Shown: piece by piece, positions 12,248 through 19,270 of the stretch
Layout of the letters: each line of letters begins with the position of its first letter
Numbering within the stretch: position 1 is the first letter of the stretch
DNA from: Nitrososphaerota archaeon
GTDB taxonomy: Archaea; Thermoproteota; Nitrososphaeria; Nitrososphaerales; UBA183
Reading direction: 5' to 3'
NCBI GenBank assembly: GCA_029785685.1
Contig: JAFLZE010000020.1
Span: forward strand, 1-19,270
Length of the DNA stretch: 19,270 nucleotides
Translations under genes and position numbers: made by a program
The notes under the pieces: generated by a model
Databases searched by the model: none
What the model was told of the DNA's origin: nothing
Seen by the model: only the letters and a program-made list of their open reading frames with translations

Positions 12248-14109
12248 AGAAGCTCATCGCCCTGTTCCTGGTCGCCCTGGTGCTTGTCTCAGCCCCCGCG
12301 GCGCTGGCGATCCAGTTCCCCCGACAGGTCGACCCGAACACTGCCCCCACCGACCCGGTCTACGGCCAGGGGCTCTACCTCTTCTACGGCTCCATCGTCG
12401 CTGCCATGAGCGGGGGGAACTTCTCCGCCGCCAGGCACCTCCTGGCCGTGGCGCCCTTCATCCACATCCCCTCCGACATACTGTCGGCCGTGGACAGCTT
12501 CAATTCCCTCGTGAACTCCACCGCCGGCCAGTTCGTCGTCATCCGCTCCGAGCTCGTCAACGCGTCGACCTATCTGGGGACGGGCAGGGTCGAGCTCGCC
12601 CGGGAGAACCTCACGGCTGCCGTCTCCGGCCTGAGGGGCGCCAACCAGACGCTCACCCAGCTCTTCGCCGCCGAGCCCCAGCTCGCGTCCCTCACAGGCA
12701 TCCCGTCCTCCCTCCTCCTCCAGAAGCTCAACCCTCTAGAGACCCTGTACTCCAGCGACTCGGCCCAGGCTTCCAGGCTGCTCGTCGTGCTCACCGGCCT
12801 CACCAAGCTCGACCAGACCTCGGTCACCCTTTCTGTGGCCCAGGCGTCCATCGCGGTGGGGTCGAACGTCACGGTCAGCGGGACCCTCTCCTCTTCTTCG
12901 GGGCCTCTGGCCCACCGGGCCGTGACGGTCTATCTCGGGGACTCGGCCATAGGGAACGCCACCACCGACTCCGCCGGGGGTTACTCCGCCGAGCTCCCGA
13001 CGCCCCTCTACTACAAGGAGAACGCCACCATGTTCGCTTCCTTCGTCCCGTCGGGGCCCGACTCGCTGGTCTACGCCCCGTCCACCTCCGCCCCTGTGCC
13101 CGTGCGCATCACCTTCGTCACTCCGGCGGCCTCCATCCGTGTCCCGGACCGAGCCTACGCAGGCCAGCCCATGGACGTGAACGGCACCCTCTCGGCAGAA
13201 GGCCGGGGACTCGCGGGATACACGGTCTCCGTCTCCGGCTTCGCCGCGTCGCCTCTGAGCCTCCCAGAGGCCGTTGCCACCGTCACCTCTTCCGACGGCT
13301 CCTTCTCACTCTCTCTCACCCCGTCGTCAGCCCTCGGCGGCGGGACCTACCCCATCAAGTTCGTCACCTCGAGCAACGGGTCCGTGGGGCCGGTCATTCT
13401 CACCCTCGATGTGTCCCTGGTCAAGGAGAGCGCCACCGTCGCCTCCAGCGCCCCCGCGTTCGCCATCGCCGGCCTCCCTGTGACGGTGTCCGGGTCGGCC
13501 GCCGTCAACGGCTCAGCCCTGGCCGGGGCCCAGGTGCTCAACACCAGCCCGAGCCCCGGGGTGGACACGAGCACCTCCTCCTCCGGCGCCTTCGCCTTCA
13601 CAGTCACCCCTCCCCTGACCACCCCCAACGGGGCCTGGAGCTACGACCTGGGGGTCTATCCCTCGCAGTCCTGGATATCGTCGGCCCCTGTGTCGGTCAG
13701 CATATTCGTGATCAACCCCCTGGTGCTCATCTTCCCCGCTTCCAGCCTCGGGATGCTGCTGCTGGTGGTCCGGAGGAGGCGCGCCCCCCCTCAGGCGCAG
13801 ACCATGGCGCCCCTCGCGGAGGCCGAACCGACGCCCGCAGCACCGGCGAGGCGGACACTCACGGGGGTCCCGGCGGTCTACCACGGCGCGGTCGAGCTGG
13901 CCGAGAAGGCTACCGGGGTGCCCCTCCAGCCCCAGGCGACGGTCCGCGAGTACCTCGCCGCCGTCCGGGGGTCGCTGAAGGGAGCCGGACACTTCGCGAC
14001 TATCTCTTCGCTGCTGGAGGCGCACCTCTACGCGGGAGGAGGGGGGCCGGGGGACGAGGCAAAGGCGAAGGCAGAGCTGGATGCGCTGAGGAGGGACCTT
14101 GAGGGTTAG
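12244..14109 (+). CDS. Exported Ig-like repeat protein with DUF4129-like cytoplasmic tail
   Basis: 621 residues. A signal peptide (1-22, ending AALA) is followed by a helical outside region (about 30-190). Then come three beta-sandwich/Ig-like or carboxypeptidase-regulatory-like repeats with 'GxxVTVSGTLSS..GPL...AVTVYLG..' patterns (about 195-290, 295-390 and 395-485). One membrane helix (about 488-509) ends in RRRR. The cytoplasmic tail (about 540-600: VPAVYHGAVELAEK, ATVREYLAAVRGSL, LLEAHLYAGG) matches the DUF4129 pattern. Many N-x-S/T sequons suggest glycosylation. In archaea and bacteria such proteins sit with MoxR and DUF58, as here. The likely role is an envelope-spanning scaffold or receptor. 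The TTG start overlaps the upstream stop. Confidence 0.8.
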   Translation: MKKLIALFLVALVLVSAPAALAIQFPRQVDPNTAPTDPVYGQGLYLFYGSIVAAMSGGNFSAARHLLAVAPFIHIPSDILSAVDSFNSLVNSTAGQFVVIRSELVNASTYLGTGRVELARENLTAAVSGLRGANQTLTQLFAAEPQLASLTGIPSSLLLQKLNPLETLYSSDSAQASRLLVVLTGLTKLDQTSVTLSVAQASIAVGSNVTVSGTLSSSSGPLAHRAVTVYLGDSAIGNATTDSAGGYSAELPTPLYYKENATMFASFVPSGPDSLVYAPSTSAPVPVRITFVTPAASIRVPDRAYAGQPMDVNGTLSAEGRGLAGYTVSVSGFAASPLSLPEAVATVTSSDGSFSLSLTPSSALGGGTYPIKFVTSSNGSVGPVILTLDVSLVKESATVASSAPAFAIAGLPVTVSGSAAVNGSALAGAQVLNTSPSPGVDTSTSSSGAFAFTVTPPLTTPNGAWSYDLGVYPSQSWISSAPVSVSIFVINPLVLIFPASSLGMLLLVVRRRRAPPQAQTMAPLAEAEPTPAAPARRTLTGVPAVYHGAVELAEKATGVPLQPQATVREYLAAVRGSLKGAGHFATISSLLEAHLYAGGGGPGDEAKAKAELDALRRDLEG

Positions 14110-15088
14110 GACAGCGGTCGCGGTCGGGGTGGTGGCCGCCCTCCTCTTCGTCTCGGTCGCGGTCTACTTCGCCGCTTCGGTCAGCATCCTCGGCACCCCC
14201 GGGGACTTCGCCCCCTCCAACACCTCCTGGAACGGCCTGAGCACCCTCGCCTCGACGGAACACGCCGTCGTCCTGGGCAACGTCTCCTCCCTCCCGCCGG
14301 ACGGGACCGGCTATGTCCTGCTGGAGGACGGCCCCTCCAGCCCATACACCTCGGCCGAGTCGGCCCGCATCTCCTCCTTCGTCACCAGCGGCGGGACCCT
14401 GATCGTGGCAGACGGCCAGGCCGCCATAGCCAACACCCTGCTGGCCGGGATGGGCCTCTCCTCGAGGTTCACGGGAGGCGTCCTCACCGACCCGCTGTTC
14501 AACTTCAGGAACTCCTTCCTCGTAGTCGCCCCCACAGTCTCGCCTTCGCTCAACAACGTGACCAGCATCGCCTTCGACTACGCCACGACCCTCGCGGTGT
14601 CCGACCCTGGCGCGAAGGTCCTCGCCTACTCCAGCGACTTCTCGTACCTCTACCCCACCCAGCCGGGGGCCTCCATCGCCGGCGCCCCCCACGGCCCCTT
14701 CCCCGTGGCGGCCGAGATCCCAGACGGCAAGGGGACGGTGTACCTCGTCTCGGACGATTCCGTCTTCATCAACTCGATGATACACAGGGACGGCAACTAC
14801 AGCATGCTCAAGGACATGGCCGCCGGGACGATGCTCCTCGACACCTCCCACTTCGCCGTCAGCCCGGCGACCGTAGCGAGGAACTTCGAGCTCTCGGTCT
14901 ACGCGGCCCTCTCCCTCTGGGAGTTCAAGTATTCGCTGGTGATCGTCGGCGTCGCGGGCATCCTGGCCTACAGGTCCAGGGCCGGGCCAAGGGCCGAGGA
15001 GGAGGAGTTAAAGGCGCTCGTCCGGGAGCACCCAGAGTGGAGCGAAGAGAGGCTCCGAAGGCTAAAGGAGGAGATGGACGGACGCTAG
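14099..15088 (+). CDS. DUF4350 domain membrane protein
   Basis: 329 residues. An N-terminal helix (about 7-28) is followed by an outside domain with the DUF4350 / class-I-amidotransferase-like layout: YVLLEDGPSS, ISSFVTSGGTLIVADGQAAI, and later GKGTVYLVSDDSVFINSMI. A second helix (about 272-291) precedes a charged cytoplasmic tail (VREHPEWSEERLRRLKEEM). The TTG start overlaps the previous gene by 11 nt, with GGAGGG upstream. DUF4350 genes are regular neighbours of MoxR and DUF58. The family's function is unknown; the amidotransferase-like fold here lacks a recognisable catalytic Cys, so a binding role is more likely. Confidence 0.82.
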   Translation: MRVRTAVAVGVVAALLFVSVAVYFAASVSILGTPGDFAPSNTSWNGLSTLASTEHAVVLGNVSSLPPDGTGYVLLEDGPSSPYTSAESARISSFVTSGGTLIVADGQAAIANTLLAGMGLSSRFTGGVLTDPLFNFRNSFLVVAPTVSPSLNNVTSIAFDYATTLAVSDPGAKVLAYSSDFSYLYPTQPGASIAGAPHGPFPVAAEIPDGKGTVYLVSDDSVFINSMIHRDGNYSMLKDMAAGTMLLDTSHFAVSPATVARNFELSVYAALSLWEFKYSLVIVGVAGILAYRSRAGPRAEEEELKALVREHPEWSEERLRRLKEEMDGR

Positions 15089-16017
15089 CCGACTCGGCCG
15101 CGGCCAAGAAGATCACCGACAGCGTGGAGTCCGTCGTTGTCGGGAAGAGGGACGTCGTGGTGAAGCTGCTCATGGCGCTCATGGCCGAGGGTCACGTCCT
15201 CCTCGAGGGCCCCCCTGGGGTAGGCAAGACCACCATGGCCAAGACCTTCTCGGCCACGATCGGCGGCTCCTTCAAGAGGATCCAGCTCACCCCCGACCTC
15301 CTCCCGTCCGACATCCTCGGCTCCAACATCTACAACCAGAAGACCGGGGCGTTCGAGGTGAGGCAGGGCCCCATCTTCGCTGACGTGGTGATGCTCGACG
15401 AGCTGAACAGGGCCACCCCGCGGACCCAGGCCGCCATGCTCGAGGCCATGCAGGAGGGGCAGGTGACCATCGAGGGGACGACCATCCCGCTCCCGAAGCC
15501 GTTCATCGCGGTGGCGACACAGCTCCCGTCCGGCGCGGCGGGGACCTACCCTCTGACCGAGGTGCAGATCGACCGTTTCGCCATGAGGATCAGCATGGGC
15601 TACCCTTCGCCAGAGGAAGAGAGCGAGATACTCTCCAGCATCGACGCCCTCGACAGCGCCGCGGTGAAGGCGGCCGTGAAGCTGGACCAGATCTCGAAGC
15701 TCTCCGAGAGGACCCGCTCGGTGACCGTCTCCGACAGGGTGAGGGAGTACGTCGTGGCCCTGGTCAACGCCCTCCGCTCGAACCCCAGCGTCCGCACCGG
15801 CCCCAGCCCCAGGGCCACCATCTGGCTCTACAAGCTCGGCAGGGCGAGGGCGGTGCTCGAGGGGAGGGACTTCGTCCTCCCCGACGACGTCAAGTTCGTG
15901 GTCCCAGACGTCATGACCCACAGGGCCATCCTCACCCCTGACGCCGAGAGCGAGGGTGTCACCTCCGAGAAGGTGGTCGCCGACGCCCTCGACAGCGTCC
16001 CGGTCCCCAAGGAATGA
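15037..16017 (+). CDS. MoxR-family AAA+ ATPase
   Basis: 326 residues. The N-terminal helix VVVGKRDVVVKLLMALMAEG leads to Walker A GPPGVGKT (58-65) and Walker B VVMLDE (117-122), then NRATPRTQAAMLEAMQEG and GTYPLTEVQIDRF, all typical of MoxR. The sensor-1 motif, usually ATQNP, reads ATQLP here (L163 replaces Asn), which may slow hydrolysis. MoxR ATPases act as chaperones for multi-subunit, often metal- or membrane-linked complexes, with VWA and DUF58 partners. The GTG at 15037 gives a 52-nt overlap with the upstream gene. No better start is visible before the conserved VVVG segment, so this start is provisional. Confidence 0.92.
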   Translation: MERREAPKAKGGDGRTLADSAAAKKITDSVESVVVGKRDVVVKLLMALMAEGHVLLEGPPGVGKTTMAKTFSATIGGSFKRIQLTPDLLPSDILGSNIYNQKTGAFEVRQGPIFADVVMLDELNRATPRTQAAMLEAMQEGQVTIEGTTIPLPKPFIAVATQLPSGAAGTYPLTEVQIDRFAMRISMGYPSPEEESEILSSIDALDSAAVKAAVKLDQISKLSERTRSVTVSDRVREYVVALVNALRSNPSVRTGPSPRATIWLYKLGRARAVLEGRDFVLPDDVKFVVPDVMTHRAILTPDAESEGVTSEKVVADALDSVPVPKE

Positions 16018-17363
16018 GGCTGACAGAGCGCGGGGGGAGGTACGCCGCCGTCCTGGCGCTGCTGCTCGGGACGGGGCTGCTCTTCATCGACCCCTACCTG
16101 CTCGCCGCCACCGCCGCCCTCTCCGCCTTCTTCGTCTACGACGCCCTGGACGGCTACGTCGTCCCCCGGAGGAAGGGGGGCTTCAGGCTCGAGCCCGCGA
16201 GCGTCGACGCCAGGATGCTCAGGGGGAACAGCAGGGACTACAAGGCGGTCCTGTCCGCCCCCCGGGCTATCACGCTCGACCTCAGCTCCGTCCCCTGGCT
16301 CCGCCCCGAGCGGGCCTCCTACCCGGCAGGCTCATGGCCCTTCGGCTTCGCCCTCTCCTCAGACCTCTCAGGCGCCTACTCGCTGGGCTCCATCCCCGCC
16401 CAGGCGAGGAGCAGGTACGGCCTCTTCACCTCCAGGGTCGCCGTCCCGCTCGAGGCGAAGATGCGGGTCTACCCGAGGCTCATTGCCGCCGCCATCGCGG
16501 CCCTGGAGTACCTCACCCGGGTCGGGTCGGGGACCGAGGGGGAGGTGGAGAAGGAGACGCTCGGCCCCGGGCTCGAGTACGCCGAGACCAGGGAGTACCT
16601 CCCCGGGGACAACCTCCGCAGGGTGGACTGGAAGGCCACGGCCAGGTCCTCCTCCCTGATGATCAAACGCTACTACAGCGAGGGGGGAGGCGCCGTCCAC
16701 GTCATCTACTTCGTCGAGGCCCCGGGGCACATCACCCACGACGAGCTGGCCACCCAGCTCCTGGACCTCGTGGTCTCGTCGGCGGTGAGGGTCACCCCGA
16801 TCTCGGTGACCGCCTACGAGCGGGGGACGAGGCTCACCAACATCGAGGGGAAGGGGTGGGAGGTGGTTATCAACACCCTGAACCTGGTGATGGCGGAGAG
16901 CAAGATAACCTACGACGACCTCTATTCCCTCCTCGACGTGTCGTCCCTGAGCAAGGAGAGGAGGGAGCTGGTGGCCGCCGGGCGCCGGAGGTTCGCCGAG
17001 CTCCTGGGGAGGGCCAGCGGGAAGCGCCAGGCGCTGGTGTCCGACTTCCGCGGGCTCGTCGCCCAGCTCGCGTCCCCGGACGTCCAGTCGTCGTTCATCA
17101 TCCTCAGCAGCCTGGTCTCCAACAGGGACGTCCTGGCGGAGATCATCGAGGACCTGAGGTTCAGGCGCGCGGAGACCACCGTCGTCTACCCCCCGAGGCC
17201 CTGGAAGGACGCGTCGAGCCTCGGCGAGGCCTACACCCTGCAGGCGTCCCACGAGAAGATGCTGGCCTTCGTGGAGAAGTCGGGGTGCATGTTGGGGGCC
17301 ATCCCGCTCAAGCTGCCGAGGATGAGGGGGATACCGAGCTGGGCGGTCTCCGCTGCGGCCTGA
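16014..17363 (+). CDS. DUF58 domain membrane protein, MoxR partner
   Basis: 449 residues. Two N-terminal helices (about 9-26 and 28-45) anchor the protein. An outside or membrane-proximal beta region follows (about 55-150). Then comes the DUF58 signature REYLPGDNLRRVDWKATAR (193-211) and a VWA-like Rossmann fold (SLMIKRYYSEGG, VHVIYFVEAPG). The C-terminal half (about 300-449) is long for the family. The ATG overlaps the MoxR stop (ATGA). DUF58 proteins act with MoxR ATPases, so the pair is the catalytic core of the operon. The adhesion-site Asp is not obvious here, as in many DUF58 proteins. Confidence 0.9.
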   Translation: MRLTERGGRYAAVLALLLGTGLLFIDPYLLAATAALSAFFVYDALDGYVVPRRKGGFRLEPASVDARMLRGNSRDYKAVLSAPRAITLDLSSVPWLRPERASYPAGSWPFGFALSSDLSGAYSLGSIPAQARSRYGLFTSRVAVPLEAKMRVYPRLIAAAIAALEYLTRVGSGTEGEVEKETLGPGLEYAETREYLPGDNLRRVDWKATARSSSLMIKRYYSEGGGAVHVIYFVEAPGHITHDELATQLLDLVVSSAVRVTPISVTAYERGTRLTNIEGKGWEVVINTLNLVMAESKITYDDLYSLLDVSSLSKERRELVAAGRRRFAELLGRASGKRQALVSDFRGLVAQLASPDVQSSFIILSSLVSNRDVLAEIIEDLRFRRAETTVVYPPRPWKDASSLGEAYTLQASHEKMLAFVEKSGCMLGAIPLKLPRMRGIPSWAVSAAA

Positions 17364-17421
17364 CCTCCATGCGACCCGGGGCCGTCCCCGCGCATCCGCG
17401 TGAGGCGCCCGTCGGCTTCGG

Positions 17422-17604
17422 CTACGCGCCCTTCCCCGGGCCGACCTTCCTGAGCGCCCTGAGCAGGGCGGCGTAGAGCTCGGCGTCGCACCTCCACCCG
17501 GACGACACCAACCTGCCGAGGTGCTCCTCCGCCTCGCGGGGGGTGACCGAGCCTCTCCTGACCGCCCGGAGCACCACCCCATAGGTTCCCTCGAGCCTCA
17601 CCAA
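17422..17604 (-). pseudogene. C-terminal stump of a DUF3368 PIN toxin
   Basis: About 60 residues remain (GTYGVVLRAVRRGSVTPREA, then LVSSGWRCDAELYAALLRAL). This matches the end of DUF3368 PIN proteins, where 'GTlGlLl.AkrrGlI...ll..L...Gfr.s.eLy..vL' is typical. The catalytic N-terminal part (about 100 residues with the PIN acids) is missing. The frame upstream runs into the end of an IS605-type insertion. The matching UPF0175 antitoxin lies on the same strand beyond that insertion, the usual partner and order for this toxin. It should be inactive. Low-level expression as a small protein cannot be excluded. Confidence 0.6.
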
Positions 17605-17614
17605 AGTGAAGCAA

Positions 17615-17640
17615 GGAAGCCCACCCCCTTCAGGGGCGGG
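17615..17640 (+). repeat. Left-end hairpin of the IS605-type element
   Basis: CCC-a-CCCC, loop CTTCA, GGGG-c-GGG (17620-17640), preceded by GGAAG. It resembles the right-end block of the same element. This sequence type is also typical of right ends, so it might be a solo end of an older insertion. Confidence 0.55.
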
Positions 17641-17702
17641 AGGGATCGCGGCCGGGGGGCTTAAGCGCTCTCGGACCTTCTAGATCGCAGGTCAGAAAGG
17701 AC

Positions 17703-18911
17703 GTGAACAGGGCGATCCTCCTCCAGACAGAGGCGACAGCTTCCAAGAAGAGGGCCCTCTCTGACTTCCTGAACAGGGCGACCACGGAGGTCAACAGGAT
17801 CCTTCCGTTGCGTCAGGGCTACAAGAACGCCTCCGAGTTCCAGACCGCCATGGCCCCCGGTCTGAAGGCCAACGCCGGTTTCAACATCCAGGTCGTCTGC
17901 GACATGGCAAGAAGCGCCTGGGGGAAGCAGAAGACATGCGTGAAGGTCAAAGGGACGACCGTGAAGTTCAACGTCCCTCGCAACTGCAAGGCGTTCAGGA
18001 CCAGGAGGTTCTCCTTCGTGGAGCTCGGCTTGTATCCGGGACGCAGGGTCGCCGCCCCAATAAGGAAGAACAGGGACTGGGACAGGCTCTCCGGCCTCCT
18101 CGGGAGCGGGTGGACCTGCAAGACCTACGGTCTGACTCCAAGCCTTGAGATCGTCGCGTATCTCTCGAAGAAGGAGAAAGAGTTGATTCCGAGGCGAAAC
18201 GTCCTAGGCATCGACATCAACGCCAAGGACTTCGCCTACACAATCCTGACCCCCGAAGGCGACGTCTTGAAGCAGGGGTACCTCGGGCAGCAGATGTGGC
18301 CCAGGAAGGTGCACTTCGCGGAACGCAGGGCCATGCTCCAGTCGCTCAATGCCCTGAAGAAGCTGAAGAGGATGAGGCACAGGCAGAGGGACTATGTGAG
18401 AACGAACATCGGCCAGATGGTGAGAGAGGTGGTCATACTCGCCAAGAGATACGACGCCGACGTCTCCGTCGAGAGGCTCTCCAGGTTCAAGCCGAAGGGC
18501 AGACGATTCAACAGGAAGGTCATGACCATCCCCCTGCACCTCTTCAGAAGGGTCCTCGAAGGCCGATGCTTCGACAACAGCATCACGCTGAACAGGGTCG
18601 ATGCGTACCACACGTCCAAGTGGTGTACCCGCTGCGGTGCAGTGGGAAGAGGACACGACGGTGGGAACTATTCCCTGTTCAGATGCAGAGAGTGCGGCCA
18701 GGCGGTGAACTCGGACAGGAAGGCGTCCCTCGCCGTGGCCGTCAAGACCCTCCTCGAGCGGAACGGTCCCAACCAGGACACGTTCCAGATTTCGGGGAGG
18801 AGAGTCCCGGTAAGCGGGCTCATACGTGGCGTCTCCGATGCACCTGGGCCTTTGGCTGTGCCGGCGCCGGCTCAGGGAAGGGGGAAGCCCACAGGCTTCA
18901 GCCGTGGGTAG
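17703..18911 (+). CDS. tnpB: TnpB, RNA-guided endonuclease of IS605-type element
   Basis: 402 residues from GTG 17703. The split RuvC nuclease is intact: D171 in LGIDINAKDFAY, E257 in VSVERLSRF, and D338 in VNSDRKASLAV. Between the last two lies a zinc ribbon with Cys 308, 311, 328 and 331 (CTRC...CREC). The N-terminal region (1-165) corresponds to the wedge and recognition parts. Family knowledge: TnpB uses an RNA from the element's right end to cut DNA next to a short motif and so maintains the element. The last 35 or so codons (VSGLIRGVSDAPG...) run into the right-end RNA region and are probably not conserved as protein. A weak TATA (CTTAAG, 17660) lies about 43 nt upstream. Confidence 0.92.
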   Translation: MNRAILLQTEATASKKRALSDFLNRATTEVNRILPLRQGYKNASEFQTAMAPGLKANAGFNIQVVCDMARSAWGKQKTCVKVKGTTVKFNVPRNCKAFRTRRFSFVELGLYPGRRVAAPIRKNRDWDRLSGLLGSGWTCKTYGLTPSLEIVAYLSKKEKELIPRRNVLGIDINAKDFAYTILTPEGDVLKQGYLGQQMWPRKVHFAERRAMLQSLNALKKLKRMRHRQRDYVRTNIGQMVREVVILAKRYDADVSVERLSRFKPKGRRFNRKVMTIPLHLFRRVLEGRCFDNSITLNRVDAYHTSKWCTRCGAVGRGHDGGNYSLFRCRECGQAVNSDRKASLAVAVKTLLERNGPNQDTFQISGRRVPVSGLIRGVSDAPGPLAVPAPAQGRGKPTGFSRG

Positions 18912-18912
18912 C
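18790..18912 (+). ncRNA. Putative omega-RNA scaffold at the tnpB 3' end
   Basis: The 3' end of tnpB overlaps GC-rich foldable sequence (CCGGCGCCGG at 18871-18880). It closes with two competing stems, GAAGCC-CACA-GGCTTC (18884-18899) and CCCAC/GTGGG (18888-18892 with 18904-18908). TnpB guide RNAs normally come from this place, with the guide read from DNA just past the end. That would be plus-strand sequence from about 18913, antisense to the antitoxin gene. The 5' boundary is a guess. Confidence 0.5.
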
Positions 18913-19227
18913 TTACTCGGGTTCCCCGGCCAGGGCTTCGGCTTCTCTCTCAAGCTCGGAAGCCGTCGCTCCGACGGTCTGCACCCTCCTCTCTTCCAGG
19001 ACCTCCATGAACTCCCTCAACGACAGCCCCGCCCCCTGAGATGCCTTCCATAGCGACACCCTCCCCTTTTGGAACAGGCCCACCGCCCTGTCCACCTTCC
19101 ATTCGCGGATGCCCGCGTCCAGGAGGCGCCTGGCCACCGCCGACCTGTCGCTCCGCTCCACTCTGGCTATCTCTTCGAGCTGCTTCAGCTTCTCCTTCTC
19201 GACTTTCACTGAGAGGACCTCGGACAT
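18913..19227 (-). CDS. UPF0175-family antitoxin
   Basis: 104 residues. The N-terminus is ribbon-helix-helix-like (LSVKVEKEKLKQLEEIARVE, RSDRSAVARRLLDAG). The UPF0175 segment follows (AVGLFQKGRVSLWKASQGAG, LSLREFMEVLEERRVQ). Proteins of this family are antitoxins of DUF3368 PIN toxins and normally lie just upstream of them. Here the toxin is reduced to a stump 1.3 kb downstream, behind the IS605-type insertion. The stop codon lies at the insertion junction, so the last residues may have been changed by it. ATG 19227 is about 26 nt from a TATA box, so translation is probably leaderless. As an orphan it may still repress its promoter or neutralise other PIN toxins. Confidence 0.82.
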   Translation of the reverse strand: MSEVLSVKVEKEKLKQLEEIARVERSDRSAVARRLLDAGIREWKVDRAVGLFQKGRVSLWKASQGAGLSLREFMEVLEERRVQTVGATASELEREAEALAGEPE

Positions 19228-19235
19228 GGTCTACA

Positions 19236-19256
19236 ATACATCACGGTGTATACTTA
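19236..19256 (-). promoter_or_regulatory. Promoter and candidate operator of the UPF0175 gene
   Basis: TATA box TTAAGTATA on minus (about 19256-19248). Overlapping it and reaching towards the start is an inverted repeat, ATACA-TCACGG-TGTAT (19236-19251), placed where bound antitoxin would block the promoter. Confidence 0.5.
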
Positions 19257-19270
19257 AGGCTCCGGCCAGG

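Larger units (their letters stand above)
17605..18912 (+). mobile_element. IS200/IS605-type insertion with tnpB only
   Basis: Contains one gene, tnpB, and no tnpA, so it depends on a transposase in trans. Both ends carry a related hairpin block in the same orientation. On the left, GGAAGCCCAC (17615) is followed 13 nt after its start by CTTCAG; on the right, GGAAGCCCAC (18883) has CTTCAG at the same spacing. The right end GTAGCTTAC borders the antitoxin gene, whose stop codon lies within TTAC. The exact left boundary is uncertain by about 10 nt. The unit separates a UPF0175 antitoxin from the stump of its toxin. Confidence 0.75.

Noticed and set aside
15956..17476. 506-residue plus-strand ORF overlapping DUF58
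   Set aside because: It is an Arg/Gly/Pro-rich out-of-frame shadow of the DUF58 gene, which has clear family motifs in its own frame.
16368..17582. 404-residue minus-strand ORF antisense to DUF58
   Set aside because: Its composition is typical of antisense frames in GC-rich genes, with no motif and no promoter.
17422..17604. Intact small gene of about 60 residues
   Set aside because: It matches only the C-terminal part of DUF3368 toxins, starts at an insertion boundary and has no promoter, so a stump is more likely.
1..19270. tRNA or rRNA genes
   Set aside because: I saw no cloverleaf with conserved TpsiC-loop sequence and no rRNA signature on either strand by eye. A covariance-model scan would be needed to exclude intron-containing tRNAs.

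Overview
The window looks like GC-rich archaeal chromosome. Promoters are TATA-type elements about 26 nt ahead of starts, several mRNAs look leaderless or short-leadered, TTG and GTG starts are common, and genes are packed in ATGA/TTGA/GTGA-coupled operons. An archaeosortase and an archaeal actin-like gene point to an archaeon of the Thermoproteota/TACK side. That placement is an inference; no rRNA, tRNA or universal marker is present.

Layout. (1) 1-2731, minus strand: the start of an actin-like gene, preceded by an operon of three related polytopic membrane proteins and a 54-residue single-span protein. (2) 2903-4703: a von Willebrand A (VWA) protein on minus, divergent from an AbrB/PIN toxin-antitoxin pair whose promoter carries overlapping palindromes. 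(3) 4704-7742: a less GC-rich cassette with a ribbon-helix-helix regulator, a secreted protein with a sortase-type C-terminal anchor, a small secreted protein, and a convergent archaeosortase. (4) 7852-10142: a plus-strand envelope operon holding a DUF1616 protein split into two genes in reversed order. (5) 10198-11582: a compact AT-richer element bounded by perfect 50-bp inverted repeats and 18-bp direct repeats. It carries two genes of unknown function and no transposase. (6) 11616-17363: a doubtful ORF and then a second plus-strand operon (small membrane protein, Ig-like/DUF4129-like protein, DUF4350, MoxR ATPase, DUF58). (7) 17422-19256: a UPF0175 antitoxin and the C-terminal stump of a DUF3368 PIN toxin, separated by a tnpB-only IS200/IS605-type insertion.

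How the parts fit. Blocks 4 and 6 hold the gene families (DUF1616, DUF4129, DUF4350, MoxR, DUF58) that commonly cluster in archaea, so block 5 probably inserted into one ancestral cluster that assembles or chaperones an envelope complex. Block 3 looks like a self-contained surface-protein module with its own sorting enzyme. The best candidates for something undescribed are the inverted-repeat element with its two-gene cargo, the single-substrate archaeosortase cassette, and the three-paralog membrane operon next to the actin-like gene.
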